Under the pieces are notes generated by a model. That model saw only the letters and a program-made list of their open reading frames with translations, did not search any database and had not been told where the DNA came from. The position numbers and the translations under genes were made by a program. A stretch of 64,000 bases of DNA, taken from Phallus indusiatus (Eukaryota > Basidiomycota > Agaricomycetes > Phallales > Phallaceae). The stretch is taken from NCBI GenBank assembly GCA_027605045.1, contig JAQFWX010000014.1, positions 617,391 to 681,390 of the forward strand, read 5' to 3'. This document shows positions 38,252 to 50,441 of this stretch, piece by piece (positions within the stretch are counted from its first letter, which is position 1; each line of letters starts with the position of its first letter).

Positions 38252-39919
38252 ATGGCTCCTAGGAATTACTTTGCGTCGCTTTCTGTCGAAACAATTGAGC
38301 AAATCCTAATAGAAGTCACCTGTCATTCTGATCTTCTTTCACTGGCACTGACGGAACAACGAATGCGCTCACTTATAATCCCCGACTTTCTCGAGTACTA
38401 CCATCTGAAGTTTTGTATCAGTCGGGAAGATATTTGGCAACATCTGAACGGACGCCCCTCCGTTTGTGCTCGTGTCCGACAGTTAGAGCTTTTCACAGGA
38501 AATTACTATGCAGTTTGGCGGGACCAAGTACCAGAAACGGTGGTTCCCCAGTCGTTGCGATCACTTTATGATTTAATTTATGATGGGAAATTCGTCGCCA
38601 CTCATGAAGTGTGCAGTGCTTTGACGAAAATGACGAACCTGAAACAAATTATTTTCGTTAACTCCCGTGGTTTGCGGACTCACATGTCTTCCCAAGATTT
38701 CGCGGCTATTGTCCTTTCGGTCTATAATTCAGGTTGCAAACTGGAATATGTCGAACTCAGGTTTGCTTTCCGTAGTGATTGGATCACTCCCGAGTTTGCA
38801 CCTCGACTCGGAAAGGCAAGCGTTCCATACCTATATACCAAGCTTTTAACTAACCCATTTCTTAGATGCTTTCGGATACAAACTGGTTATCTTCCCTGAA
38901 AATATGCAATCTGATTACTCAACAACTGAGTCCGAGTCCCGATTTCAATTCTAATATTTTGAGTGTTGTTTTCCAAATGGTGAACCTAACTCATCTTCAA
39001 TTAATCACGACGTTTGAACAGCCATTCTTTCGTGATGGTGTAACATACCACTGGCCTAAATGGCCCAAACTGGAGTCCTTCTACCTCGGTGGTGGGTCTC
39101 TTTGGGGAGGGCTGGTGAACGTCCCCCACCTTGATCCGGAATTTATCCTAAAACATCCCCGACTGCACACGCTCCGCCTAAACGGTGTTTTTTTCTTACC
39201 CCTCATGATTGACAGCAAGAATATGATTTCTCCTCTAAAGTCTTTCGGTCGCACTTCTACAACACTCCAATTTGGGGACGACGATCATGATGATCTACCA
39301 AAGATTAACATACCCTGGTCTACGTTCAAAAACCTGACCCACCTCACCTGCAAATTCCGGGATAAAAGCGACCTGGATATTTTCAGAGAGCTTGTTTCTC
39401 TCGAATCTTGTTATGTCTACCACTGTTCTTCCGAGTTGGGTATTAATAATAAAGAAAGGGTAGAAGAAATACTATCAAGAATCGCACACGGATGCAAAAA
39501 TTTAAAGAAACTATGCTGGGAGTGTCTTTGTTATGTGTTTGAACCAGATGTGAGTTTATCATCGATATATCACCGGTATGACTTATCGAGACATGTTCTA
39601 GGACGATACCACTGTTCCTTCTTGTGCTCAAGATATGACGAACCTTACACATCTTCTAGGCATTACGTCGCCAAACGGACAGCTAGACAAAAATATCAAC
39701 GCAACGATGAAAAAACTATATAAATTCCCAAAATTGCACTATGTTGGTTCATTTAACTCAGTTCTAGAGCTCCGAAGAAACGACATAGCGCAACAGATGG
39801 TGTATGAAGACATACCCTTTGATTCCATCCCGGAATCTTGCCAGTATGAACAGTGGGGCGGTTTTACTCCTGTTCTTGAAGAAGAACTGGACCTAGTAGA
39901 CAGTGATGATGATGAGTAA
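38252..39919 (+). CDS. F-box / leucine-rich-repeat-like protein
   Basis: Three exons, 38252-38815, 38866-39549 and 39602-39919, all joining in phase 0, give 521 residues. The N-terminus (LSVETIEQILIEVTCHSDLL) has the F-box pattern of a short helix pair that binds Skp1. The rest has irregular Leu-rich segments (MTNLKQIIF, MVNLTHLQL, FKNLTHLTC) as in fungal F-box substrate receptors, and ends in an acidic DSDDDE tail. The role in SCF ubiquitin ligases is inferred. Intron 1 is best read as a rare GC-AG intron (gcaagc donor, ctaac branch); an alternative gttcca donor 6 bp later also keeps frame. It lies in the gap of the DUF6533 array. Confidence 0.8.
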
Positions 39920-40076
39920 AATAATTGTATATTTTCATTTTTAGAATTGAGAGTTCGCAATGGCATGTCAAACTGTAGTGATAATATTTATGCAAGACAA
40001 ACAAACCACACCACACGAATAATGATCAAATATTTAATTAAGAAACCTGATTTCATGTCACGAAAAAGAAAATTGG

Positions 40077-41111
40077 CTAATATGATACGACTAAGATAAA
40101 AGCGGCACCAATGCTCAAGAAATAAATGAACAGCGCTTGTAGCTGCTCGTACGATCCGGATGCACCAGATTTCCCATTACTGCCCGAGCTTCCACTCCCA
40201 GAGCCACTCCCAGAACTCGAGCTTCCACCGCTTCCACCTCCAGAGCCAGAGCTTCCGCTCCCAGAGCCAGAGCTTCCAGTACCGGAGCCAGAGTTACCAT
40301 TACCAGCACCACTACCATCCCCAGAATTTCCGTTATCACTTGCATTGGTAGTAGGAGAAGGGAATGGCGTTAATGACTGGGTGGTAGAAAATGATCCGCC
40401 GAAGAGCGGTGAAGTTGTACTTGGAAAACTATCCGGTGGCAAAGAGCTGGAGCCACCTGAAGATGATCCACTGCCAGAGAAATCGCCAGTCACCTGGATA
40501 TAGTCTGGTTTGAGCGTAAGAATTACAAGTACGATTCAAGGAAACACACAGTAATGTCAGGGATGTCGAAGCCACCTTCTCGGCACCCAGAGACAAGCTC
40601 TATAATAGATGAGGTGAAAATTTCAATTTCATTTACGATGAAGGATTGGAAACGAAAAAAAATACGAACCATCAGCATCCGATTGTACTACGTTTTGTTC
40701 GTCGGGAGCCAAGGCGACAACACAATTGGCACATTGTTGGAAATCGTTTATAACTGTAGGAGCGCATAGACAAGTTAAATCGGCCCCGCAGAACTAAGAT
40801 CGGATTGTTAATCCATCAAGGAATATTGGAGAACGTCAAGATGGCAAACTTACGTTGGCTTGTTCTGATAGGGCATCACAGGAAGTTACACACTAATCAT
40901 AATTTAGCTTGAGTACTGGGATCAAGAGCCATTACAAGATGTGTTAATACATCAGAGGGAACGTCTGAAGGTAGATCCTGTCTCCTCATGAGGTCCCTAA
41001 CCGTGATCGCAGAAACGACTAAAGTATATTATTCAATTACCCATAGAACTTGACATGATAGGTGCACATCTTACGGGCCGACAAAGAGACGACTTGGAAT
41101 AGCAGTTGCAT
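40077..41111 (-). CDS. Secreted 8-cysteine CFEM-like, GPI-anchored Ser/Gly-rich protein
   Basis: Six exons join in frame: 41075-41111, 40951-41018, 40854-40892, 40670-40793, 40550-40599 and 40077-40493, giving 244 residues. Layout: signal peptide (MQLLFQVVSLSALVSA), a domain of about 70 residues with exactly eight cysteines (CVTSC, FCGADLTCLC, QQCANC, SGC), a Ser/Thr/Pro region, a low-complexity Ser-Gly stretch (residues about 160-215), and a C-terminal hydrophobic tail (FIYFLSIGAAFILVV) as in GPI-anchored wall proteins. The spacing resembles fungal CFEM domains (haem/iron capture or surface roles), though not the strict consensus. The plus-strand Pro/Glu-rich frame opposite it is a shadow. 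Confidence 0.8.
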
Positions 41112-42806
41112 TATAACGAGTTTGCAGACCCACTGGGAACTTAGAGAAATGGGAGAAGCACCAACAAGACGATGAGAGGGAACTTGAAAAAGGTGACGGT
41201 GGGGAAAGGAACACTATTGAGGTTCAAATTGGAGCCTTTTATTCGTAGGAACCAAGCTAGAATTGGCGTGTTGTATCAATTCAATTTATCTTCGCTCTTG
41301 GCAAAAAACGGATAAGGCTAAAACGTACATATGTCGACTTTCGTGTCTGCACACTGGAGATACATATGTTGATAGTATTTTTAGGTTCCGGACAACAATC
41401 AACGATCTTCATATGTATTGATATTAATCGCACGTGCATTTTGATACAGAGGAACGATAAGCACAGACCTGTCGATCTCAATTTTTTCCACCGGAATAAC
41501 ACCGAACCTATGTGTTGAGCCGCCGGCGAAAAAAAAAACGCATCTACAGAAATTGCTCATAAACATAGCTAGCGGCGGCTAACTTCAACCCAATGGAGAA
41601 CCCAGCTGAGGTCTTTTTTTCACAGTGGCGCAACAAAACGGGAAGAAGAATTATCAGCGTGCCAGGGCAAACTGTCAAACGATCGTGTACTACCACTGGC
41701 GGCAGCAGTGTTTTGCGGTGTTCAGCTCCCTACTTGGGCTCTTCAGCGACGATCGTTTGATCGTTTGGCACCCGGTCCGGATATAACATTATAGCGCATT
41801 ATAGCGATGATTGCGTCTATATCGTTGTCCTGTATAGCCGTTAAGCCCTAGCGAGTTTTTGGATAGGCCCTGGATTAGAAAGTCAATGTCCATCTGAAAT
41901 GAAATTCGGTCCGAAAATAGTGTCACAATGATTAGGTTGCAACGAAGTACACATAAAGACGCTATGGGTTGTAGTGTGGATGTTTCATATCACATCTTGA
42001 TGGTGTTCGCAGGAAGCAAGAGCACGGGCAGCGTGACACGCAATAGGCGCAAAACAGACCATGTGACTTTTCGTTCCAAGCCTTTCTCATGAATCCCATC
42101 TCACGCACTACACAATTCATACCATTTGCGCTATAGATCTTCAGTAAACTTCAACACCCACCAATCAATTAATTACCAATTACAAGATTCGTAATATCTT
42201 GATTACCGTCGGTCAATATGTAATGGCAGTTTGTTACACAGATAACACTCTACTTTGACTTGAACCATCGCCTGATTTTCGCACATGAGTCAAACAAACA
42301 AACCGTCTCCTATCTAACGTTTGTACCACCAACCTCACACGGAGAGATTATTTGCGCTCAACACACATTTCAGCCAGCGGTATTCAGGTACATGTATTTT
42401 CGTCATTGAATACCGTCACTATATTTTAGATCATTTCTTTTTTTTAAAAAAAAAATTGAAACTCAAAAAACTCGTGTCGATCTGCGTCAAGCTTAGCTAA
42501 AGCTCCGTGACTTTTTCTAGCCTCAGAGATCTTGTCAGCGCAACTCGAGATGAGCCCCGCGACAGAGGTTCAGTATGTAACGATTCTGCTGTAACGTTTC
42601 CCGTGAGTGGAATGTAAAGAAGCAAGGTTTTTATCTGTATATAATAATCTGTCGCTAAGGAATTTGTACAGCTGCTGCTACTCCTACAGCAAGAGTGGAG
42701 ACTACTTTCGACACCAAAAAACGTATGTTTACGTTATACAGTAAGTGAACAATCGATTCGTATGAATATAGAGAGAAAGAATGGAAGTGGTTACATTGAC
42801 TTTGGC
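41112..42806. other. Intergenic region between the CFEM-like and secreted Cys-rich genes
   Basis: No gene seen. It holds the inverted-repeat element at 41659-41771, an A/T homopolymer stretch near 42438-42455, and the terminator side of the gene starting at 43580. Confidence 0.45.
41659..41771. mobile_element. Candidate MITE / hairpin element with imperfect inverted ends
   Basis: The left end gtgccagggc..caaacgatcgt (41659-41686) and right end acgatcgtttgatcgtttgg (from 41749) are imperfect reverse complements sharing gtgcca and caaacgatcgt. No clear target duplication is visible, so this could also be an old, degraded element. Confidence 0.4.
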
Positions 42807-43580
42807 CTAAGGCTGTACCACCAGGACATTACTAAAAGTGGAACTCGGGGTGCTATTAGTACCCACACCAGTTGTAGGTTTGTAACAATTGATTATACCA
42901 CCGTGATCGATAAGCGTCGTCGATTTTGTAGTCCTACTGAAATGACGTCCTGAGCTTGAGCATAGTCTCGGTACCTTTGAGGGAGTGCAGTGCTTCTCGC
43001 TGTAGACGTCGCATTCCACGTAGGCCTTCAGTGATATCCAGGTACACGACTCTCCCTTCGCCAGGGTTACACCTTTGGTATCAGAATAACTCTCCTTGTC
43101 TGAGTAAGTGATTTCATATTTGCCTCCAATCTTCATTTTGTCGAAGATATTAACCTCGGTGTCTATGCCCAAAGTATTCGAGACGGTTTGAGTTTGAGTG
43201 TATGTGAAACTCTCGGTGCAAGACTGGGTGTCACAACTCTCTATGTTACCTCCAGTGTTCTCCATGACCACTCTACAGTTACGAACCGTCCCCACACACC
43301 CACAATATAACGTATATGGTAAGGGACAATCACACCCTCCACAGTCCCTAATATCAATTACACTGTCACCCATCCCGATATTCTTGTCCGAGTTTTCAGG
43401 TTTCGACCCATTGAATATCCCGGTGTTATTGGACCATTCTTCTACGTCCCTCCAGTATGAGGGGAACTTGTCCCGTCCGAAGTATAGAACGTTTTGTCCT
43501 ATGATCACTGGGTCTCCGAGTTCGTGTGCTGGTGAGACACGGATAAGAAAAAGGAGAATGATAGTAGCAAAAGTGATCAT
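42807..43580 (-). CDS. Secreted cysteine-rich protein, unknown family (possible aerolysin-like fold)
   Basis: Single-exon gene of 257 residues, ATG at 43580. Residues 1-18 form a signal peptide (MITFATIILLFLIRVSPA). The mature part has thirteen cysteines, clustered in DCGGCDCPLPYTLYCGC and later in ESCTW, VECDVYSEKHC. The middle (about 125-180) alternates Ser/Thr-rich strands (FTYTQTQTVSNTLG, YEITYSDKESYSDTKG) followed by a G-E-S-C-x-W turn. This pattern recalls the strand-rich region of aerolysin-type beta-pore proteins and several fungal secreted proteins. It is only a fold-level hint, and I do not claim activity. Unrelated to the flanking array genes. Confidence 0.7.
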   Translation of the reverse strand: MITFATIILLFLIRVSPAHELGDPVIIGQNVLYFGRDKFPSYWRDVEEWSNNTGIFNGSKPENSDKNIGMGDSVIDIRDCGGCDCPLPYTLYCGCVGTVRNCRVVMENTGGNIESCDTQSCTESFTYTQTQTVSNTLGIDTEVNIFDKMKIGGKYEITYSDKESYSDTKGVTLAKGESCTWISLKAYVECDVYSEKHCTPSKVPRLCSSSGRHFSRTTKSTTLIDHGGIINCYKPTTGVGTNSTPSSTFSNVLVVQP

Positions 43581-45180
43581 CGTTCACATTAAAAACGAGA
43601 GACCACAGAAATAGGTAGGCTGGAGAAAATATTTTTGGCTTACGAGAATTACGGAGCTGAATTCCATCCGATGACATTGTTTGTTCAACTGTCAGAATGG
43701 AAAACATTTCTCCGGGGCCACATTTAGAGATTAACAGGGATGAAACATGAGCTTGAAGATGCGTTTCCGTACGCCAGAAAGGCACATGTCTAGAGGTATA
43801 AACTTTGGTCTGCATTATGATTTTCCAGAACGAAACTCGCACCTGCAAAGATGATTTTGTTATGAACACCATCTGGATTCGGGATTATCACTTTGGGAGA
43901 CATCTACGGAAGAAATGGTTCTCAAGGTAGAGCATTGGGCAACTCTTTTGCTTCCACTTCGTCAATCAGCTACCATTCAGTCAATAGATGAGCCAGTATC
44001 CCATTGGTGCTGCGTGCCCACGCGCTCACGGCCCGAGCCGGGGTAGAATGGACTCCGAGCACATACTTGACAGCTCTTGACAAGACGTCACAAACAGCGT
44101 AGAATTCTCAATACATTGTTGTGAACAACTTCTACGGCACAAACAAAAAGGTCCCACCGATTCACGACAGAGTACCGATGTGAGTTCTTGAATAATAATG
44201 TTCAATGTGCTTCTGGCTCCCCTAGCAGGTTGGATCCAATTGAGTGTCATAGGTTACCTAGTTAATTTACATATGTATAAAGGGTTCATACAGCTTGATA
44301 CGTGCGCGCAGGAGCGTACAGGAAAGATAAGGGAACCAGATAGTTGTTTGTGTGATAGAAAAGAGAGTGTAGAATAGAAATGTAGTGTAGTCAAGTCGAA
44401 TAAAATGACTTAAAAGCTTATTGTGAGACTGAGGGAAAAGCTGCGATACAATCCAAGAAAAACTGATGATATTTGGAGTCTAAAAGCGACTGGTTTATAT
44501 ACAAATTTGTGGTTTAGTTTCCGAGTGAAAATCGGAATACCGGTTATCTAAAATGTGAAGAAAACGAGGGAAAAGCATGTGGAATGTGAATACATGGTCT
44601 GAGAAATGGAAATTCAAGAAATTTTACTGAATAAAATCGCGATTAGAATGTAGGAAAAGGAGAGAAAATGTGAAGAAAAGTGAGGGATCAAGCCAAACCC
44701 AAGCCTAAGTCATTTATCTCTTTTATAATTTCCATCTGGAGCACGGGAATGGTGCATATACGCTGTCTCCAACTAGTCTGGCTGTGCTGCACTGCTCGGA
44801 GTAATACTGCGTCCGGGGCGCTAATTATGCTTAATCTCTTCGTAAGTCGTTTCCGCAAGCAACAAGCTCTGGTTCACAGGAAGTAATTCCGCTTGAGGTT
44901 CAACTACGGCCTGAAGTTGCTCGAACTCACAGTCTACGTTGACCCAAAACATCGTCTGGATCTCACACATGAACCAAACAAACAAATTGTCTTCTATCGT
45001 TTGTATAGCCTTTTAATCTCGATCTTTGTCACATAGTCCTTAGCCGTATTTGCACAATATAGAACATTTTCACCAGTTTATAGCGCGTGACTCCTGAGGC
45101 CATGAATTGTTACATCAAATTCAATGAAAAAGTGAGGCGATTTTTGAACACACCAAGAACTAGTCAAGCCCCTAATGCTC
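43581..45180. other. Spacer between the secreted gene and DUF6533 pseudogene copy 8
   Basis: A small Cys-containing minus frame at 44026-44250 has no recognisable features and no conserved paralogue. The 44270-44700 part is AG-rich (repeated gaaaagtgagg-like tracts). No gene is claimed. Confidence 0.35.
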
Positions 45181-45184
45181 TGAT

Positions 45185-46837
45185 GTCACAGTTCTTCACG
45201 TTCAACCTCAACTTCCGGATATTTCTTTGAAATATCACCATTATCCATTTTCACAAGGAAAGGTTTATAACTCGCCAGGCTTTGAAATCGAATGGTAGGT
45301 AATGTTAAATTGGTGGCTTCAATAGCTGCGGAATTCTGTTGACGAAGGTCCAAAGTGAAACTGGCAAGTAAAACAGCCGAGAGACTTGAATTTGAAAATG
45401 AAAAAGTGTCTTATTGTGATAAAAATGACAGAATCAGCCATACCTATGTTGAAGATCGCCCAAGATATCTACTACAGCCTGACATAGTGTGAATTTGAAG
45501 TTCAGTCACGCCCGAAGTATTTCATTGAAGGAACGAACTTGCCGCTTTGCTCAACTGTATTAGGAATCAATTGCTATTGAATAAATTCTGTTTTTTTATT
45601 GTTCTTATCTGCGCGATAATTATGACGATGAGGGTAATAAAAATCACAAAGCTTTTAAGGCCAAAAATGAGTCATGCCACAGGGAGTGTTATTACTTTTT
45701 TCCGGCAAGCTCACCAAAACCTCAACATAGCTAACCCATATTAATATAAATATAACTTCCCTGAAGGTATAATTGAAAATTACCTTGTTTGAGTAGCACC
45801 GAAACAAGGTCACTGTCTGTTTGAATGCCAACTTCACGCTTCAACTTCCATGTCCCGTAGGTCTTCTGAAAGCAAACGTAAAAAACAAACAGATCGGTTA
45901 AAACGATACAAATATTTTCCGCCAATTCTACTAGGTGTGCTTTGAAAACTTTAGTAATCAGTAACTTGATTACTTTTTTGGACTTACAAAAAGAGCTAGG
46001 GGAAAATCACAATGAGAACGTTAACAATATCTGGCTGCCGACATGATTGAAAATTTAATCTGAACCTTCGAAAGCAGTTGCCGGATCTTATAACACCTAA
46101 AGTGTTATTTAGTAAGAATTTTATCTTGTACTCGTTGAGTGGGATTTTCATCATATAGGGCCAAAACTCCGGCTACAACCTTCTTCCCTCGACACAGCGA
46201 GATGCTCGAGTGACTAACAAGCCTAAAAAATTATTTTCAAAGCACATTCAAGAGCTATCTACTGCACTAACCTTCAATACCAACATATCCAAGGATGCTT
46301 ACGGCATCTAATGTATAGAGCAGGCCATTGCACAAGCTTTTATAGTACCTTCTAAACATTTGTATCTTTGTTATCATTAATGTATCTTACTTTCCGGGCT
46401 GCGGAGAAAAAATTGTCTCGCAAAGTCTAGACGCAAAGATAATGATTCTGCTTAGTGGCGAAAAGTTCAACCAAAAACAGATGACTTGATTGATAACGCT
46501 TCCATATCTTACAAAAGCATAAAGCGAATTTGGAACGCTGAAAGGTTTTGATGATAACCACATATATTCCATTTCTTGTGGTATAGCTAATACCATGGCA
46601 TATATAACGAAGGCTGACGTTACTATTGTTAACTCCTCGGCCGTTCGCGTAATTTGTTATGAAATATGGCACCTAGAGTGGCACTATTAACAAGTGTTAA
46701 GACATAGCTAATGCCAAATAGTCAATCAAATAATGAATATTCAAGATGGAAAAAACCCACTCAAGATATATTGCTTGGATCAGTTCTGAACTAATCTCAT
46801 TGATCATAGATGTGGCATTAGTGACAATGTTGCTCAT
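45185..46837 (-). pseudogene. DUF6533 GPCR-like gene, array copy 8 (broken)
   Basis: Start at 46837 (MSNIVTNATS). The core IPQEMEYMWLSSKPFSVPN with VRYGSVIN (46440-46600) and the YGTWKLKREVGIQ helix (45800-45930) remain open. Two lesions stand out. A 1-bp loss in the RAYSLC exon near 46200 turns the conserved cgagcatactc into cgagcatctc. About 5 bp are missing in the last exon near 45266, where the NYIHQSILVEMG block runs into a stop. The 12-nt microexon also has a gcaagt rather than gtaag donor. Copies 8 and 9 are only 0.76 kb apart, as with copies 5 and 6. Confidence 0.8.
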
Positions 46838-47599
46838 TTTCTAAGGTCGTAGTGGGATGATACGAAGATGGATCGACCCAGTAGGTTGAGTTGAGTTGTA
46901 AGACCGAGTACGAGACAGACAAACATGCTTTTAAAGGAAAACTGACCAAAGCAAGATGCGCTCATCAGCCTGCGCATTCCTGTAAAGTTTTCTCCTAAGC
47001 CATCTTCACTCAACTCAGTTGACGCCGGCCGCGAATACGTGATCTGGGTTTCTTGTCTGAAGCACCTTCACCTATCTGGAACTCTCCGGAAGTTACTGGA
47101 ATGCTCCAGAGATCAGCAAACCGGTACCCAGATCACTGATCTCGGTTCTAGTTTACGCGTGTCTTGTCATCGCCTCAATTTGAAATACATGCGTATACCT
47201 TATGAATGTGCTTTAGAGATTACATCACGCCATTTGATAAATCAGTACACGTATTAATACATGTATCATTTCTACGTTACATCTCAATTGCACTTATTGA
47301 GAAGCGTGTTGATGGTCAGCGTTTCGTCAAGTGATAATAGAACATTCGTGACCGACTGAAGTTTTCGCAATGAGCCCTAATTTGATCAGTTGTCAAAGAC
47401 ATCGCTTCGATAATGCAAACCTTCCCAAATGCAGTTGACAGCTTAATTCAGAAGAAATCAATACATTTAACAACTGTACTCGAAACAACACAATAAATAA
47501 AACACAAGCCAACTTTCAAGCACATTCGGACAGTGCTATAAATATCTTATCCTGAGAAGTGTATGCTTGATATTGTGGGCCAACGCATGAGGACTGATA

Positions 47600-49327
47600 C
47601 TAAGCTGACACCTCGTGTCTCATCTCAGCATCCGGAGATTCGGCCGAAAGACTGTTATCATCTTCAGCCGTTCCATATATTGGTATTCCATGGTCGCCCA
47701 TTTCCACGAGTATAGATTGGTGTATGTAACTCGCCACGCTGTCAAGTCGAATAGTGGGTAATGTTAAATTGGCTGCTTGGATTGCTGCCGAATTTTGTTG
47801 ACGAAGATCCAAAGTGAAATCGGCGAGTAAAACGGCCGAGAGACTTGGAATCAAAGATAAACAATAAATCAAACTAGAGACAGAAATTACAATACCTATG
47901 TTGAATTCCGTCTGTAATATTGATAACACCCTAAAATGTAGCATGAATTGAAATTGGGACATGGCATGACTAAATGATGTGTTCAAAGAAAGCGAGCTTA
48001 CTTGACTCCTAAACTGTTTGTTTCTAGAAGTCAGCTGCTAAATGATACAAATAAGATTCTAGATTTATACCTGGTCAATAAATACAAGAATTAAAAACGT
48101 AGCAGTAAAAATAATCACGAAGCTTTGAAGAGTTAGTTATAAAGGATGATTCTTTGGTGTTGAAACTCACCAAAACCTCGACACAGCTAATAAAATAATG
48201 TGAACATAAGTTTTTAATGATGTGAATGAGACATACTTTGGTTGAGTAGTACCGTAACGAGGTCATTGTCTTTTCGAATGCCGATTTCACGTTTCAACTT
48301 CCATGTATCCCATACTTTCCATAGGCAAATGCCAAAGACAATAAGATCAGTTGATATAACACAGATATTCTCGGCCAGGTTCAATAGGGGCACTTCTATG
48401 AATCATATTGCATTCAGCATAAGTAACCAGCCATGTTTATCTTAAGTTCTAGACTCACCAATAGAGCTAGGAAAAATATGAGAACACAATTGAAACTGAC
48501 ATATAAAATTATTCCCGACATTTGACTGTAGCATCCTACCGCTTTTATTTGACCTCGAATGTTGAAGTGTAAGAATTACATCGTGTTCTCCCTGTCATGA
48601 GACTCTTACTACAAATGCTTAAAGCAAGCCCGCCCAAAAATAATAAAGCTAGAACCCGGGTGACGATCTTGTTCCCTCCACACAGTGAGTATCCTCGAGC
48701 AATTAACAAGCCTAAAAAAAGCACATCTGAGAACATTCAAAAGCTGTATGTCGTAGTACACCAACCTTGAGTACCAACATATCCTGAAATGGCTATAGCA
48801 CCTTGTATATAGTAGACCAGGCCATTGCAGACGCTTTTATACCTTCAAAATTTCCTAATCTTTACGATAACTCTAATATCTTACATTTTTGACGGCTAAT
48901 TGGGAACGGTTAACGTAGCTTGCGAGAACCTTAAGGTAACTACTACATACTGGCAAAAAGTTTAACAGGAAACCAATTGCTTGATACATAAAACTCCCAT
49001 ATCTTGTAAGTGCATACAGTAAATTTGGAATGCTAACAGGTTTTGGTGATCGCCACATATACACTTTTTCTTGAGGTATAGCCAATACCATAGTGTAAAA
49101 AAGGAGGGCTGTAATACAAATATACAAATTTCAGAGCTCAACTATTCATGAAGCTTATAGGAGATGGAATAACGTACCTACCGTGGCACAATCTACAAGC
49201 AGTGAGACATTACTAATGAAATATGAAATATATTTTAGACAACCACTCACTAAAGATATATTGCTTGAATCAGTTCTGCAGTATCCGCGCTACTGATAGA
49301 GGTAGCATTGGCGGTACTGCTGTTCAT
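47600..49327 (-). CDS. DUF6533 GPCR-like membrane protein, array copy 9
   Basis: ATG at 49327 (MNSSTANATS) to stop at 47600. Core IPQEKVYMWRSPKPVSIPN and TRYGSFMY at 48950-49100; RGYSLCGGNK at 48660-48710; VWDTWKLKREIGIR at 48270-48330; tail with DFTLDLRQQNSAAI and SILVEMGDHG at 47610-47840. The 12-nt microexon reads FRSQ. All visible exons are open with GT-AG ends. HSP20 relic 6 and a GH16 relic lie upstream, so this unit keeps the full ancestral gene order. Confidence 0.8.
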
Positions 49328-50205
49328 TTCTGAAGCTTGAGTTGTAGTAATGCGAGGTTGAGTTGACTGGTCGCTCTGAGTTGTGGGCCAAGCATGAAGG
49401 GCAAACCTATATTTATATCGAGTGTTCAGCAGGGCGAAATGAAAACGGAATGATGTTTGTGGTTTAAGGTACCCTCTTCAATAGCATTATTATGATGATG
49501 ACTGGCTATCCAAAATCATTACTATGGCACATCTCAACAATTAAATGCACTCACCTCCGAACCATCCACGCTCGGCTCAGTTACGTGTCATGTTGATAAC
49601 CCTGAACTTCATAGGATTGGAATTTATACCCTGAGTAATGTTACAAACCTACTTCAAGAAATCTATTATTCGCCCGTTCAGAAAAAAATCGGTTAAATGT
49701 AGGGGTTGATTACTGAGGGATTTTGTAGCCTTTCCAATAAATTCAGAACGGTTGAGTGCTTCAACCAACCGCTTCATCCAATGATTGAACGGTGGGGGCA
49801 TCAAATGTACGCCCCATGATGAGGCGATGCGGACCATGAGTCTGGTAAGTTTGACCACAAACCACATCCCTATTGATTTAACTTAATCAGCATTCAAATC
49901 ATAGAATACTAAACTTCGTCCGCTGCAAATGAACACAAAGTTGTGGAATCTTTACGCTAGTTCTGTCGTCCCTGAGCCTCGAAGTTTCGCGAAGGATTCA
50001 AGGAGCATAACACGATCAGTACATCTTTATTTATTAGTTAGAAGTATTGCGTTTTATCATGACATCAAACAGAGGTTGAATGTCGGTTGAAAATCACATC
50101 CCTATCGTTTTTCAAGTCATTAGAGGTCACCAGTTTGATCCTCCGCTTTCTGTCCCAAAGCCGCGATCATGAATTTTCACAAAGACAAAATTTTGAGATA
50201 CTTAC
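49328..50205. other. Spacer upstream of copy 9
   Basis: No gene supported. The 50000-50200 part parallels 56560-56740. Confidence 0.35.
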
Positions 50206-50441
50206 AGTTCTATCTCTTGCAGGTTCATGGAGACGTAGACGAACTCAGAGAAAGGCCTAACTACTGCGAGACTTGGATCAAATAAAAACCAACCCCGTAT
50301 CGAAGTTCCGCGCTGCCTTTGTTCTGGTGGTGGAGCTACAATCCTGCCGCGACGACACGGGCGACCAGCGAATTTGAATGATATATTACCCTCCGTGATA
50401 AGCTCAAGTGCAAAGTCCGACAAATTTGACCAGTCCAACAT
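50206..50441 (-). CDS. First exon of an unrecognised small gene
   Basis: Open exon from the ATG at 50441 (MLDWSNLSDFALELITEGN) to a consensus gtaagt donor at 50205, ending in frame with VSMNLQEIEL. A decayed paralogue with stops but the same start and donor lies at about 56720-56965. The open frame here against broken frames there suggests a real coding exon. The downstream exons were not identified, and the family is unknown to me. It contains a basic GRPCRRGRI patch. Confidence 0.4.

Noticed and set aside
40126..40503. Plus-strand open frame rich in Pro, Leu and Glu
   Set aside because: It is the antisense shadow of the Ser-Gly repeat of the CFEM-like protein; the minus strand has a complete spliced gene with signal peptide and GPI tail.
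43426..43872. 148-residue minus-strand frame overlapping the secreted gene
   Set aside because: It is in a different frame from the gene with a clear signal peptide and has no domain or paralogue.
44026..44250. Small Cys-containing frame as a secreted peptide
   Set aside because: No signal peptide, no conserved spacing and no supporting splice or paralogue evidence.
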